7,366 bases of DNA, taken from contig JBMYQA010000294.1 of NCBI GenBank assembly GCA_049600855.1, positions 1 through 7,366 on the forward strand, written 5' to 3'. A program made the translations under genes and the position numbers. The notes under the pieces were generated by a model. It saw only the letters and a list, made by a program, of their open reading frames with translations, was not told the origin of the DNA and searched no databases. Shown here in pieces: positions 1-6,492 of this stretch. This DNA is from JBMYQA01 sp049600855. Lineage in GTDB: Bacteria; Bacteroidota; Bacteroidia; Cytophagales; Flammeovirgaceae. Every line of letters begins with the position of its first letter. Position 1 is the first letter of the stretch.

Positions 1-1
1 G

Positions 2-37
2 ATTAAAAAGCCCGTAAAAGAGGAAGCCTTGGTGTAG
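2..37 (+). CDS. C-terminal end of a gene entering from the left (partial)
   Basis: Frame 2 is open from the window edge and reads IKKPVKEEALV before a TAG stop at 35-37. The other two forward frames stop within the first 16 bases. The stop lies 27 bases before a strong rho-independent terminator, which is the normal position for the end of a gene. The charged Lys/Glu tail fits a soluble or cytoplasmic C-terminus. Only 11 residues are visible, so neither function nor family can be assigned. The call rests on position relative to the terminator, not on coding statistics. Confidence 0.45.
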   Translation: MKKPVKEEALV

Positions 38-64
38 GCATTCATCAACGATTTATTGTTAGAA

Positions 65-105
65 CCGCTTATTCTACTCGAGTAAGCGGATTTTTTATCC
101 TATTT
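65..105 (+). terminator. Rho-independent terminator of the upstream gene
   Basis: A 7-bp GC-rich stem pairs CCGCTTA (65-71) with TAAGCGG (83-89) around an 11-base loop, which itself contains part of the palindrome TACTCGAGTA. The stem is followed by ATTTTTT and then a second run of eight T (103 region). The stem plus T-tract is a textbook intrinsic terminator on the plus strand, so the small membrane-protein gene downstream should be transcribed independently of whatever lies to the left. Confidence 0.85.
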
Positions 106-253
106 TTTTTAGGAATGTGATTTGGCGATTTTTTTAAATGACTTATTATCAGTGGTTTATAGTTTTGAAAATTCAATACTAAATTCTGAAAGTAGAAAAA
201 ACCGTTACTTTAGTTAACAATAAATCACACAACAATCATAAAGTAAATGCATC

Positions 254-275
254 GCCTCAGGCGAAAGCCTGAGGC
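254..275 (+). promoter_or_regulatory. Perfect 9-bp hairpin with GAAA tetraloop in the leader of the small membrane gene
   Basis: GCCTCAGGC (254-262) and GCCTGAGGC (267-275) pair perfectly around GAAA (263-266), a GNRA tetraloop closed by a C-G pair. Flanking GCAT (249-252) and ATGC (282-285) can extend the structure past an internal loop. It sits 46 bases upstream of the preferred ATG at 322. Only three T follow, so it is a poor intrinsic terminator. It could be a 5' UTR stabiliser, an attenuator or a REP-like element; the sequence does not decide. It is strikingly GC-rich compared with its AT-rich surroundings. Confidence 0.6.
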
Positions 276-321
276 TTTACAATGCGTATTTTTAATCACA
301 ATGTTAACTGACAAACAAACA

Positions 322-531
322 ATGAAAACAAACAAAAACCTCGGCTTAATTGTCATCATAAGCATTATAGCCACAATTGCTATTTTTTTCTTTGTGCTAT
401 TACCAATCCTCAAAACATCCATTGCTTGGTTAGTAATGGGCGTAATACTTTTGATTAGTTTGGTAGTTAGCTTAGTAGGCCTTATTGCCTTAACCAAAAA
501 CTTGGAACCCATTTCCGCAACAGATGAATAA
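322..531 (+). CDS. Small two-transmembrane-helix membrane protein, 69 aa, function unknown
   Basis: The product is almost entirely two hydrophobic helices, at about residues 7-30 and 34-57. They are joined by a tight turn around Lys31-Thr32-Ser33, with a Lys-containing N-terminus and a short polar tail (Glu62, Asp68, Glu69). This predicts a helical hairpin in the inner membrane with both ends probably cytoplasmic. I chose ATG 322 because an A-rich stretch (ACAAACAAACA) directly precedes it, as is usual in Bacteroidota, and MKTNKN is a natural positively charged start. In-frame ATGs at 247 and 301 exist, but the 247 start would place the GAAA hairpin inside the coding region. I do not recognise a family. 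Its stop lies 143 bases before the giant ATPase start, with a strong hairpin between them, so co-transcription is possible but not shown. It could be a small accessory subunit or an unrelated orphan. Confidence 0.7.
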   Translation: MKTNKNLGLIVIISIIATIAIFFFVLLPILKTSIAWLVMGVILLISLVVSLVGLIALTKNLEPISATDE

Positions 532-590
532 CACTAATTCGGAATTTCGGTTAGGGATCATTCCATTATCCGCAAACAATTGATAGATTA

Positions 591-625
591 GCAGTAGGGA
601 AAGGTAATCTAATTTTCCCTACTGC
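591..625 (+). terminator. 12-bp perfect hairpin between the small membrane gene and the ATPase
   Basis: GCAGTAGGGAAA (591-602) pairs without mismatch with TTTCCCTACTGC (614-625) around an 11-base loop. It lies about 60 bases after the membrane-protein stop and about 50 before the ATPase ATG. The following sequence (TTGATCATCA) has no real T-tract, so classical intrinsic termination would be weak. It may terminate or attenuate the upstream transcript, or act as a 5' leader structure of the ATPase mRNA. Confidence 0.5.
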
Positions 626-674
626 TTGATCATCAGAATCAAACGCATTCACAACAACTAATTTGCAGCAGCCA

Positions 675-3600
675 ATGGCAGAGGAAAAGATTACACCAGC
701 AGAAGAAACACAGTTAGAGGGAGGAACCTATGAGATTATTCGGAAGCGACTTGAAAATCACGGTCGTGAGTTACAAGATCGCTTAACGAAATTAAACCAA
801 GCACGTAAAGAGGTTTTCGGTTCGATTGAAACCAAGCTTCTGACGACTGAACGCATTGCCACAGTAAATAACTGTGTGCCTCGTGACATGATTCCCATTG
901 GCCGAAACTTTATCTTTGGCTACAATGTACACATTGGTTTAAAATCAGAAGTTGATGTAACGGATGTTTTTAGCATTTTCGAATTCAAACAAAGTGAGCA
1001 TACTTTTCATGAGGCAGGTATTCAGCTAATTGATAACCAGTCTTTTAAGAATGACTTCAAAGAATTATATAAGTATTATAAAAATACCATTTTCACCAAA
1101 TTTGCCATGGTAGGCCCTCACCTGCACATGGTTTTTCGCATTGGTAAAAACATCAATGACATCAAAAGCTTCAAATGGCTGATCGAAGGAGACAAATTGG
1201 TGTACATTGATAATCGCAGTGATCATGAATTCAAATTTCCCACTCAGCATGAGTTTGAATGGAAGCGAACGCATCGCGATTACCACCGCAGTGGAGATCA
1301 TCCACATATCTCTATTTTAGATCGGGTATTTGTAGAAACCGTTGGTGGGGATTTAACCATTAAGGTAGAAGACAATACCGACTCAGGGCATGGCATTTAT
1401 TCCGAAGATGTAGAACACAAAGGCCAAAGTTTGGACGATGCCGATATCACCTATGCTGATTTAGGGAACTTGATTTTGCTCCGAATTAAACCCTATCAAG
1501 AAAAAGCATTCCGATATCTAGTTTTTAACGAAAAGTTACAAGAAGTAAAACGCATTGATTCCATTGAAGATAGCTGTGTTTTACTGCCCGATAATCATGG
1601 AATTATTTTCTCTAATGGGTATTACCTAGATTCAGGAGAACTCAAAATCTTTGATAACGAACTCACCGATATGCGCTTTGAGAGAAAAGTACAATCGCCC
1701 AATGGAGAGGATTTTCTGTACGTTTTCTACAATCGAGAGTCAGGCGATTACGTCTTACTCTCCTATAATCTCATTGAGCAAAAAGTTGAAAATCCTATTC
1801 TATGCCATGGCTACTCCTTTTTCCACAATGGCGAACTTGTCTATTTCCGAACCGATAGTGAGCCGAAAAAGACACATGCCATCCAATTGTGGCAAACTCC
1901 TTATGTACATCCCGATTACCAAATGGATGTCACCTCAGATAATTACTTGTTTAAAATAGGAAATAAGGATATTGTCCGAGGAATGTCGGAAGCGCATGAG
2001 GTGGTCAACCTGACCTTGCGCGAAAATGTGTATGCCAGTCTGTATTTTGAGTTGGTCAAGCGTTCCACAAGTGTTATAGATACGTATTATTGGACAGCCG
2101 ATAAAGAAGCTTTTTCCTTGGGAGAAACGCTGTTGGAAATCAAAAATGCGTCATCGGCAGCGATTGAGGAATTTGAGAAAGTTACCCGTGTAAAAAAATC
2201 GACCAAAGAGCAGATTGAGAAAGTTGCCCAAAATGCGACGGCACTCATGCGGGAGATTGACCGAAAGATTTTTAAGGAAGTCGATGAATTCGTTTCTTAT
2301 CTCGCCCAAATTCGAACGGCCAGGGGAGAAGTAATTTCCTTAAAAGATTTGCGTTATACGGATTTGGCTTTGGTGGAAGAGTTTGAAACCAAGCTATCTG
2401 AAAAGAATGACCGTCTTTCTCAAAAATGTGTAGAATTCTTATTGCGGGAAGATTCCTTAGCGCCTTATGAGCATAAAGTAGAACTTCAAGAGCAAGCGAT
2501 TCTTGAGGTAAGCAAAGTAGCTGATGCAGATAAAACTGCGGAAAATATTGATCTGATTGGCTCAGAGCTGGAATTATTGATCGATATTGTGAGTAATCTG
2601 AAGATTGAGGATTCTACGCAAACAACAAAGATTATTGACAATATTTCCAATATCTATTCGCACCTCAATAACGTAAAGGCCAAATTAAGAGCCAAGCGGA
2701 AAGACTTATTGGGCTCCGAAGCCATCGCCGAGTTTAATGCACAACTCAAACTGATTAATCAGGCGGTGGTGAATTTCTTGGATGTGTCAGATACGCCAGA
2801 TAAATGCGATGAGTATTTAACCAAACTCATGGTACAGTTGGAGGAATTGGAAGGTAAGTTTGTCGATTTTGATGATTTTACCGTAGAGTTGGCCGAAAAA
2901 CGCGATGAGATTTACAATGCTTTTGAATCGAAAAAGCTAGCCTTGGTAGAGGCGCGAAATAAGCGTTCCACTTCCTTAATGAGTGCCGCAGAGCGCATCC
3001 TGAAAGGAATTCAAAACCGAATTAAAAACTTCGAATCCGTTAGCGAAATCAACGGTTATTTTGCGGGAGATTTAATGGTGGATAAGGTTCGGGACATCGT
3101 GAATCAACTGGTGGAGATGGAAGATTCTGTGAAAGCAGATGATATCCAAAGTCAGATGAAAACCGTTAAAGAAGATGCCATTCGCCAGTTGAAAGATCGT
3201 CAAGAGTTGTTTGTTGCTGGTGAGAATATCATCAAGATGGGTAAACACCACTTCTCTGTAAATACCCAAGATTTGGATTTGAGTATGGTGTACCGAAATG
3301 GAGAGATGTATTACCACCTTTCTGGCACGAACTTCTTCGAATTGGTTGAACATGAAGCGTTTTTGGCCACAAAATCCGTGTGGGATCAAAGTGTAGTATC
3401 CGAAAATCGCGAAGTTTACCGTGCCGAGTTCTTGGCGTATCAGTTGTTGAAAGAAGCAGATGAGCTGGAGATAGATGTCGAAACGGAGTTACAAGAATAT
3501 GTCCGTAAATATGCGGCACCTCGCTACCACGAAGGCTATGTGAAAGGTGTGCATGATCAGGATGCTTACCTCATCTTTGATGTCTTATTGTCGCTAAAAT

Positions 3601-5597
3601 CAGCCATTGGACTGTTGCGTTACACGGCAGATGCGCGGGCACTTGCTTCTATTTTTTGGCATAATTTCTTAGATGTAGAAACCAAAGAACTCTTTACACA
3701 TCGCGTACAGGGGTTGGAAATCATCCTTCAGGTATTCCCCGAAACCAAGGAATTTGGCGAATTAATTGTCGATTTTCAAGCGGCCATTCAAGCTTTTGCT
3801 GATGATACTTCCCTGTTTGATGCGCGATTAGCCAAAGAAGCTGGCGAGTACCTATTCTATCAACTCACAAAAGGACAAGGATTTGATATCAGCACTGAAG
3901 CCAATGAACTTTATAAAGGGTTTCATCAGCAGCTCAAACGCAAAAACGTAGAACAAGCCTTTAATCAATCCTTAAAAAAGCTGCAAGATGTACCACTAGA
4001 TCGCTTTGAACTGATTCGGAACTGGGTAAAAGCCTATGTGGGTGTGATGGAGAAAGACCTTGAAAGTGAGGAAGAGGAAGTACAAACGGACTGGCGGGAA
4101 TACATCAACGAAACAGCCGTATTGATTTTCAATGGGAATTATGACAATAAACATGTGATTGCCGTTTCTGCCAAGCGCGTAGTTGAAGGGATGGCAGGGG
4201 AGCATGCCGTGATTAAGGGTGGGAAATACCTGTTAGATTACAATCATTTTGTACAAAAGCTAGCTACGTATGAAAGTGAAGTGCTTCCACAATACGAGCA
4301 GTATGTTGAGTTAAAGAAAGAACTTGTTCAGCAATTTAAAAAGGACTTGCGTTTGGATGAGTTCAAACCAAGAGTATTGTCTTCATTTGTGCGAAATAAG
4401 CTGATTGATGAGGTGTATTTACCCATTATTGGCGATAACTTGGCGAAGCAGATTGGGGTGGTTGGGGAAAACAAGCGTACAGACTTAATGGGGATGCTGT
4501 TACTCATTTCTCCTCCTGGTTATGGTAAAACAACCTTAATGGAGTACATTTCTAGCCGTTTAGGTTTAATTTTCATGAAAATCAATGGCCCCGCAATCGG
4601 GCACGGATTAACGTCACTTGATCCAATGGAAGCACCGAATGCGAGTGCCCGTGAGGAAGTGGAGAAGTTAAACCTCGCCTTTGAAATGGGGGATAACGTG
4701 ATGATTTATTTAGATGATATTCAGCACTGTAACCCTGAGTTTTTGCAGAAATTTATTTCACTTTGTGACGGCCAACGTAAAATTGAAGGGGTGTACAAAG
4801 GGGTGAGTAAAACCTATGATTTGAGGGGTAAGAAAGTGTGTGTGGTGATGGCTGGTAACCCGTACACAGAGAGTGGCGATAAGTTCCAAATTCCCGACAT
4901 GCTAGCCAACCGTGCCGATACGTATAACTTGGGTGACATCATTGGCGATACCCAAGAGCCATTTGAGTTGAGTTACATCGAAAACTCATTGACCTCTAAT
5001 CCAATTTTAGGAAAACTTACCGCGAAGAGTAAAAAAGACATTTACACTTTAATTCGCTTAGCGAAAACGGATAATCGGGAAGGAATAGAATTTGAAAGTA
5101 ATATTTCAGGTGAAGAATTGAATGAATACGTTTCCGTACTTAAGAAGATGGTGACCATTCAGGATGTCATCTTGAAAGTGAATCAGCAATACATTGCCTC
5201 AGCAGCGCAACAAGATGACTACCGAACAGAGCCAGCCTTTAAGCTCCAAGGATCGTATCGAAATATGAATAAGTTAGCTGAAAAGGTGGTTCCCATCATG
5301 AATGAACAAGAGCTGCGAACCTTGATTCTTTCCCACTATGAAGGAGAATCGCAAACCTTAACTACAGGTGCCGAAGCGAATATGTTAAAGTTTAAGGAGA
5401 TGGTTGGTATCATGGAAGAAGCGGAAAAAGCGCGCTGGGAGCAGATTAAGAAGACCTTCCAAAAGAACCAAAAGCTCAGAGGAGTAGGAGGAACTGATCA
5501 AATATCTCAAGTGATTGCGCAAATGACGAGCTTTACCGATGGGCTAGAAGCCATCAAAGAGGTGTTGGCCGAAGGCTTGAAGACGAATGGGGAATAA
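675..5597 (+). CDS. Giant DUF3686-type AAA+ ATPase ('DNA repair ATPase' family), 1640 aa
   Basis: The order is: the family's N-terminal region with GGTYE and NCVPRD (66-71), continuing to about 465 as beta-rich segments that look propeller-like; a long coiled coil, about 485-850; a conserved block 856-888 starting GKHHFSVNTQ; a Tyr-His-Glu-Gly-Tyr...Asp-Ala motif at 951-964; VVEGMAGEH (1169-1177); and a C-terminal AAA+ module. The module has Walker A PPGYGKTT (1280-1287, Lys1285), Walker B MIYLDD (1343-1348), sensor 1 MAGNP (Asn1395), an Arg-finger candidate Arg1413 in LANRAD, sensor 2-like GSYRNM (Arg1529) and a helical tail. The module resembles MoxR-type ATPases. There is no signal peptide or membrane helix, so it is cytoplasmic. 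The start is ATG 675; the frame extends to TTG 663 without better support. The length is normal for the family as I recall it. Hairpins on both sides suggest its own transcription unit. 'DNA repair' probably reflects coiled-coil similarity to SMC/Rad50-type proteins and is not supported here; its substrate is unknown. Confidence 0.9.
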   Translation: MAEEKITPAEETQLEGGTYEIIRKRLENHGRELQDRLTKLNQARKEVFGSIETKLLTTERIATVNNCVPRDMIPIGRNFIFGYNVHIGLKSEVDVTDVFSIFEFKQSEHTFHEAGIQLIDNQSFKNDFKELYKYYKNTIFTKFAMVGPHLHMVFRIGKNINDIKSFKWLIEGDKLVYIDNRSDHEFKFPTQHEFEWKRTHRDYHRSGDHPHISILDRVFVETVGGDLTIKVEDNTDSGHGIYSEDVEHKGQSLDDADITYADLGNLILLRIKPYQEKAFRYLVFNEKLQEVKRIDSIEDSCVLLPDNHGIIFSNGYYLDSGELKIFDNELTDMRFERKVQSPNGEDFLYVFYNRESGDYVLLSYNLIEQKVENPILCHGYSFFHNGELVYFRTDSEPKKTHAIQLWQTPYVHPDYQMDVTSDNYLFKIGNKDIVRGMSEAHEVVNLTLRENVYASLYFELVKRSTSVIDTYYWTADKEAFSLGETLLEIKNASSAAIEEFEKVTRVKKSTKEQIEKVAQNATALMREIDRKIFKEVDEFVSYLAQIRTARGEVISLKDLRYTDLALVEEFETKLSEKNDRLSQKCVEFLLREDSLAPYEHKVELQEQAILEVSKVADADKTAENIDLIGSELELLIDIVSNLKIEDSTQTTKIIDNISNIYSHLNNVKAKLRAKRKDLLGSEAIAEFNAQLKLINQAVVNFLDVSDTPDKCDEYLTKLMVQLEELEGKFVDFDDFTVELAEKRDEIYNAFESKKLALVEARNKRSTSLMSAAERILKGIQNRIKNFESVSEINGYFAGDLMVDKVRDIVNQLVEMEDSVKADDIQSQMKTVKEDAIRQLKDRQELFVAGENIIKMGKHHFSVNTQDLDLSMVYRNGEMYYHLSGTNFFELVEHEAFLATKSVWDQSVVSENREVYRAEFLAYQLLKEADELEIDVETELQEYVRKYAAPRYHEGYVKGVHDQDAYLIFDVLLSLKSAIGLLRYTADARALASIFWHNFLDVETKELFTHRVQGLEIILQVFPETKEFGELIVDFQAAIQAFADDTSLFDARLAKEAGEYLFYQLTKGQGFDISTEANELYKGFHQQLKRKNVEQAFNQSLKKLQDVPLDRFELIRNWVKAYVGVMEKDLESEEEEVQTDWREYINETAVLIFNGNYDNKHVIAVSAKRVVEGMAGEHAVIKGGKYLLDYNHFVQKLATYESEVLPQYEQYVELKKELVQQFKKDLRLDEFKPRVLSSFVRNKLIDEVYLPIIGDNLAKQIGVVGENKRTDLMGMLLLISPPGYGKTTLMEYISSRLGLIFMKINGPAIGHGLTSLDPMEAPNASAREEVEKLNLAFEMGDNVMIYLDDIQHCNPEFLQKFISLCDGQRKIEGVYKGVSKTYDLRGKKVCVVMAGNPYTESGDKFQIPDMLANRADTYNLGDIIGDTQEPFELSYIENSLTSNPILGKLTAKSKKDIYTLIRLAKTDNREGIEFESNISGEELNEYVSVLKKMVTIQDVILKVNQQYIASAAQQDDYRTEPAFKLQGSYRNMNKLAEKVVPIMNEQELRTLILSHYEGESQTLTTGAEANMLKFKEMVGIMEEAEKARWEQIKKTFQKNQKLRGVGGTDQISQVIAQMTSFTDGLEAIKEVLAEGLKTNGE

Positions 5598-5627
5598 TTC
5601 TTATAAAAGCTAAAAAACAGTTATGGT

Positions 5628-5666
5628 CTCCTTTACTGATGGGTTTGCAAACTCATCAGTAAGGAG
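5628..5666 (+). terminator. Long hairpin just after the ATPase gene
   Basis: CTCCTT (5628-5633) and ACTGATG (5635-5641) pair with CATCAGT (5654-5660) and AAGGAG (5661-5666), with one bulged T (5634). The stem continues inward through GGTTT/AAACT to a small loop at GC (5647-5648). This is one of the longest stems in the window, beginning 30 bases after the stop. No T-tract follows (GGAAAATC), so it may protect the 3' end or block RNA decay rather than terminate by itself. Confidence 0.55.
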
Positions 5667-5694
5667 GGAAAATCAACTTTAAGGTACCTTCAAT

Positions 5695-5737
5695 AAAAAA
5701 AGCAATCACCTAAAAGGGATTGCTTTTCGAAGTTTTT
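5695..5737. terminator. Bidirectional rho-independent terminator
   Basis: AAAAGCAATC (5698-5707) pairs with GATTGCTTTT (5718-5727). A further CC/GG pair (5709-5710 with 5716-5717) is possible inside, leaving a TAAAA loop. An A-run precedes the stem and TTTT...TTTTTT follows, so it can end transcripts from both strands. For the plus strand it is the best terminator of the ATPase mRNA. For the minus strand it would stop any transcript coming from the gap to the right. Confidence 0.78.
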
Positions 5738-5739
5738 TA

Positions 5740-6070
5740 TAAGGTCTGAGTTATACTAACTGAAGTGAGAAGCATTATTAACTTCCCACGGAATGACTAA
5801 GACAAAGGTATATTTTTGCATCGCGGTATACGAATTGAAGTATTCAAGTAAAGTACACAATCAATAAATTAACAGTCGTTTACACAAGCTAACCATGAAT
5901 GGGCTTCTGAACTCTATTAGTTCTGATGAACTAGGTGAGTTTGCTTGGAAAAATGAGTAAATCGCTCATAATCTGACTTTTAATCTTTGAAAGCAACAAA
6001 TAATGTGTATGTTTACAGGTTATTCACTAACCGATTTTAGAACCAAAGGCTTGCGGCTATTTCTTTGTAT
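5740..6070. other. Intergenic stretch, no gene recognised
   Basis: Reading both strands, I find only very short open frames (12-24 codons) with no family resemblance, and no RNA gene. Small hairpins are present: AGTTA/TAACT near 5749-5761, TAGTTC/GAACTA near 5919-5934, and GGTTA/TAACC at 6018-6032. None has a T-tract. The sequence GGAATGAC (5790-5797) reads GTCATTCC on the minus strand and may be a decayed relative of the REP-like element at the right end of the window. Decayed coding sequence cannot be excluded. Confidence 0.5.
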
Positions 6071-6190
6071 TCATTCGAAAACCAATTGCTCCAATCCAAA
6101 TGCAGCCGCGCCCACCATGCCAACGAATGGACTGTTAGAAACACGTGTTAAAATCTCTAACTGCAAAGCCGGCATATAATTCAATAACAT
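6071..6190 (-). CDS. Candidate small peptide, 39 aa (second of a tandem pair)
   Basis: From ATG at 6190-6188 the frame runs to TGA at 6073-6071. The start is preceded by AAAAAGGACA, giving an AGGA ribosome-site-like sequence two bases before ATG, which is unusually close. The peptide has an amphipathic N-terminal half (LQLEILTRV) and a hydrophobic, Gly/Ala-rich second half beginning PFVGMVGAAAFGL (residues 21-33) with a GxxG spacing, ending in Glu. The frame stays open upstream to an ATG at 6262, but that longer version overlaps the 58-codon ORF. The start at 6190, 10 bases after the stop of that ORF, looks like an operon arrangement. No family is recognised. It could be a genuine membrane-active or signalling peptide, a decayed gene fragment, or chance. 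Confidence 0.3.
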   Translation of the reverse strand: MLLNYMPALQLEILTRVSNSPFVGMVGAAAFGLEQLVFE

Positions 6191-6200
6191 TGTCCTTTTT

Positions 6201-6377
6201 TTATTTCTGAAAATTGAGTACTTTTTTTGCAAGTAATCCGTTTTGATCTTGAGTACATGCAAGCAAATGTTTTGTGGCTATTGAGGGCATGTTAATGCAC
6301 CATGTAAAAGCTAGTGTTAGACCACAGCACAGTTTGGTGATCAAAAAAAAGAGACTCGATGAATTTTTAGTTTTCAT
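6201..6377 (-). CDS. Candidate small exported or membrane-anchored peptide, 58 aa (first of a tandem pair)
   Basis: The minus-strand frame starts at ATG 6377-6375 and ends with TAA at 6203-6201. The N-terminus (MKTKNSSSLFF) is positively charged and then hydrophobic through about residue 30, like a signal peptide or membrane anchor, although Lys15 interrupts it. Cysteines lie at 17, 18, 27 and 41; the context of Cys27 is not a convincing lipobox. The remainder is short and polar with a basic end. The start is divergent from the exported-protein gene at 6493, with 115 bases between them as a shared promoter region, and the stop is 10 bases before the 39-codon ORF. A run of eight T inside codons 9-12 makes this a slippage-prone site. 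No family is recognised. The case rests on the start, the N-terminal pattern and the spacing, so it is tentative. Confidence 0.35.
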   Translation of the reverse strand: MKTKNSSSLFFLITKLCCGLTLAFTWCINMPSIATKHLLACTQDQNGLLAKKVLNFQK

Positions 6378-6492
6378 AATCTGTACTATGAAACGATATT
6401 AAGCATAAATTCTACTGTGCTGTATTAAGATTATTCTTGTGTGTTTTAATTATTAAGTCGAAAAGTTTATTGTTTAATCATTTCAATTTACT

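Noticed and set aside
206..213. Possible Bacteroidota -7 box TACTTTAG before the small membrane gene
   Set aside because: It has one mismatch to TAnnTTTG and no convincing -33 TTTG at the right distance.
247..321. Earlier in-frame ATGs (247, 301) for the small membrane protein
   Set aside because: Starting at 247 would translate the GAAA hairpin into an Arg-rich leader that does not fit the protein; 301 is possible but lacks the A-rich context of 322.
225..512. 95-codon open frame on the minus strand
   Set aside because: It is the antisense shadow of the two-helix membrane protein; its apparent hydrophobic part mirrors that gene and it has no separate support.
663..674. TTG start four codons upstream for the giant ATPase
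   Set aside because: ATG 675 gives a natural MAEEK start; TTG adds only four residues and has no better ribosome site.
1065..4205. Several 69-105 codon open frames overlapping the ATPase (1065-1307, 1651-1959, 3072-3389, 3232-3519, 3996-4205)
   Set aside because: All lie inside the ATPase coding frame, show no recognisable domains and are explained as out-of-frame shadows.
5803..5818. Perfect TAnnTTTG matches on both strands (minus 5810-5803, plus 5811-5818)
   Set aside because: Neither has a -33 element at the proper distance and neither leads into a recognisable gene; in AT-rich DNA such 6-of-6 matches occur by chance.
5756..5960. Tiny ORFs in the gap: plus 5793-5867 (24 aa), minus 5756-5821 (21 aa), plus 5895-5960 (21 aa)
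   Set aside because: They are very short, lack ribosome-site context and resemble nothing known; random open frames of this size are expected. The minus one ends near the bidirectional terminator, which alone is too little.
6432..6439. Possible -7 box TATTCTTG before the exported-protein gene
   Set aside because: It has one mismatch to TAnnTTTG, although its distance to the ATG is plausible; no matching -33 element is seen.
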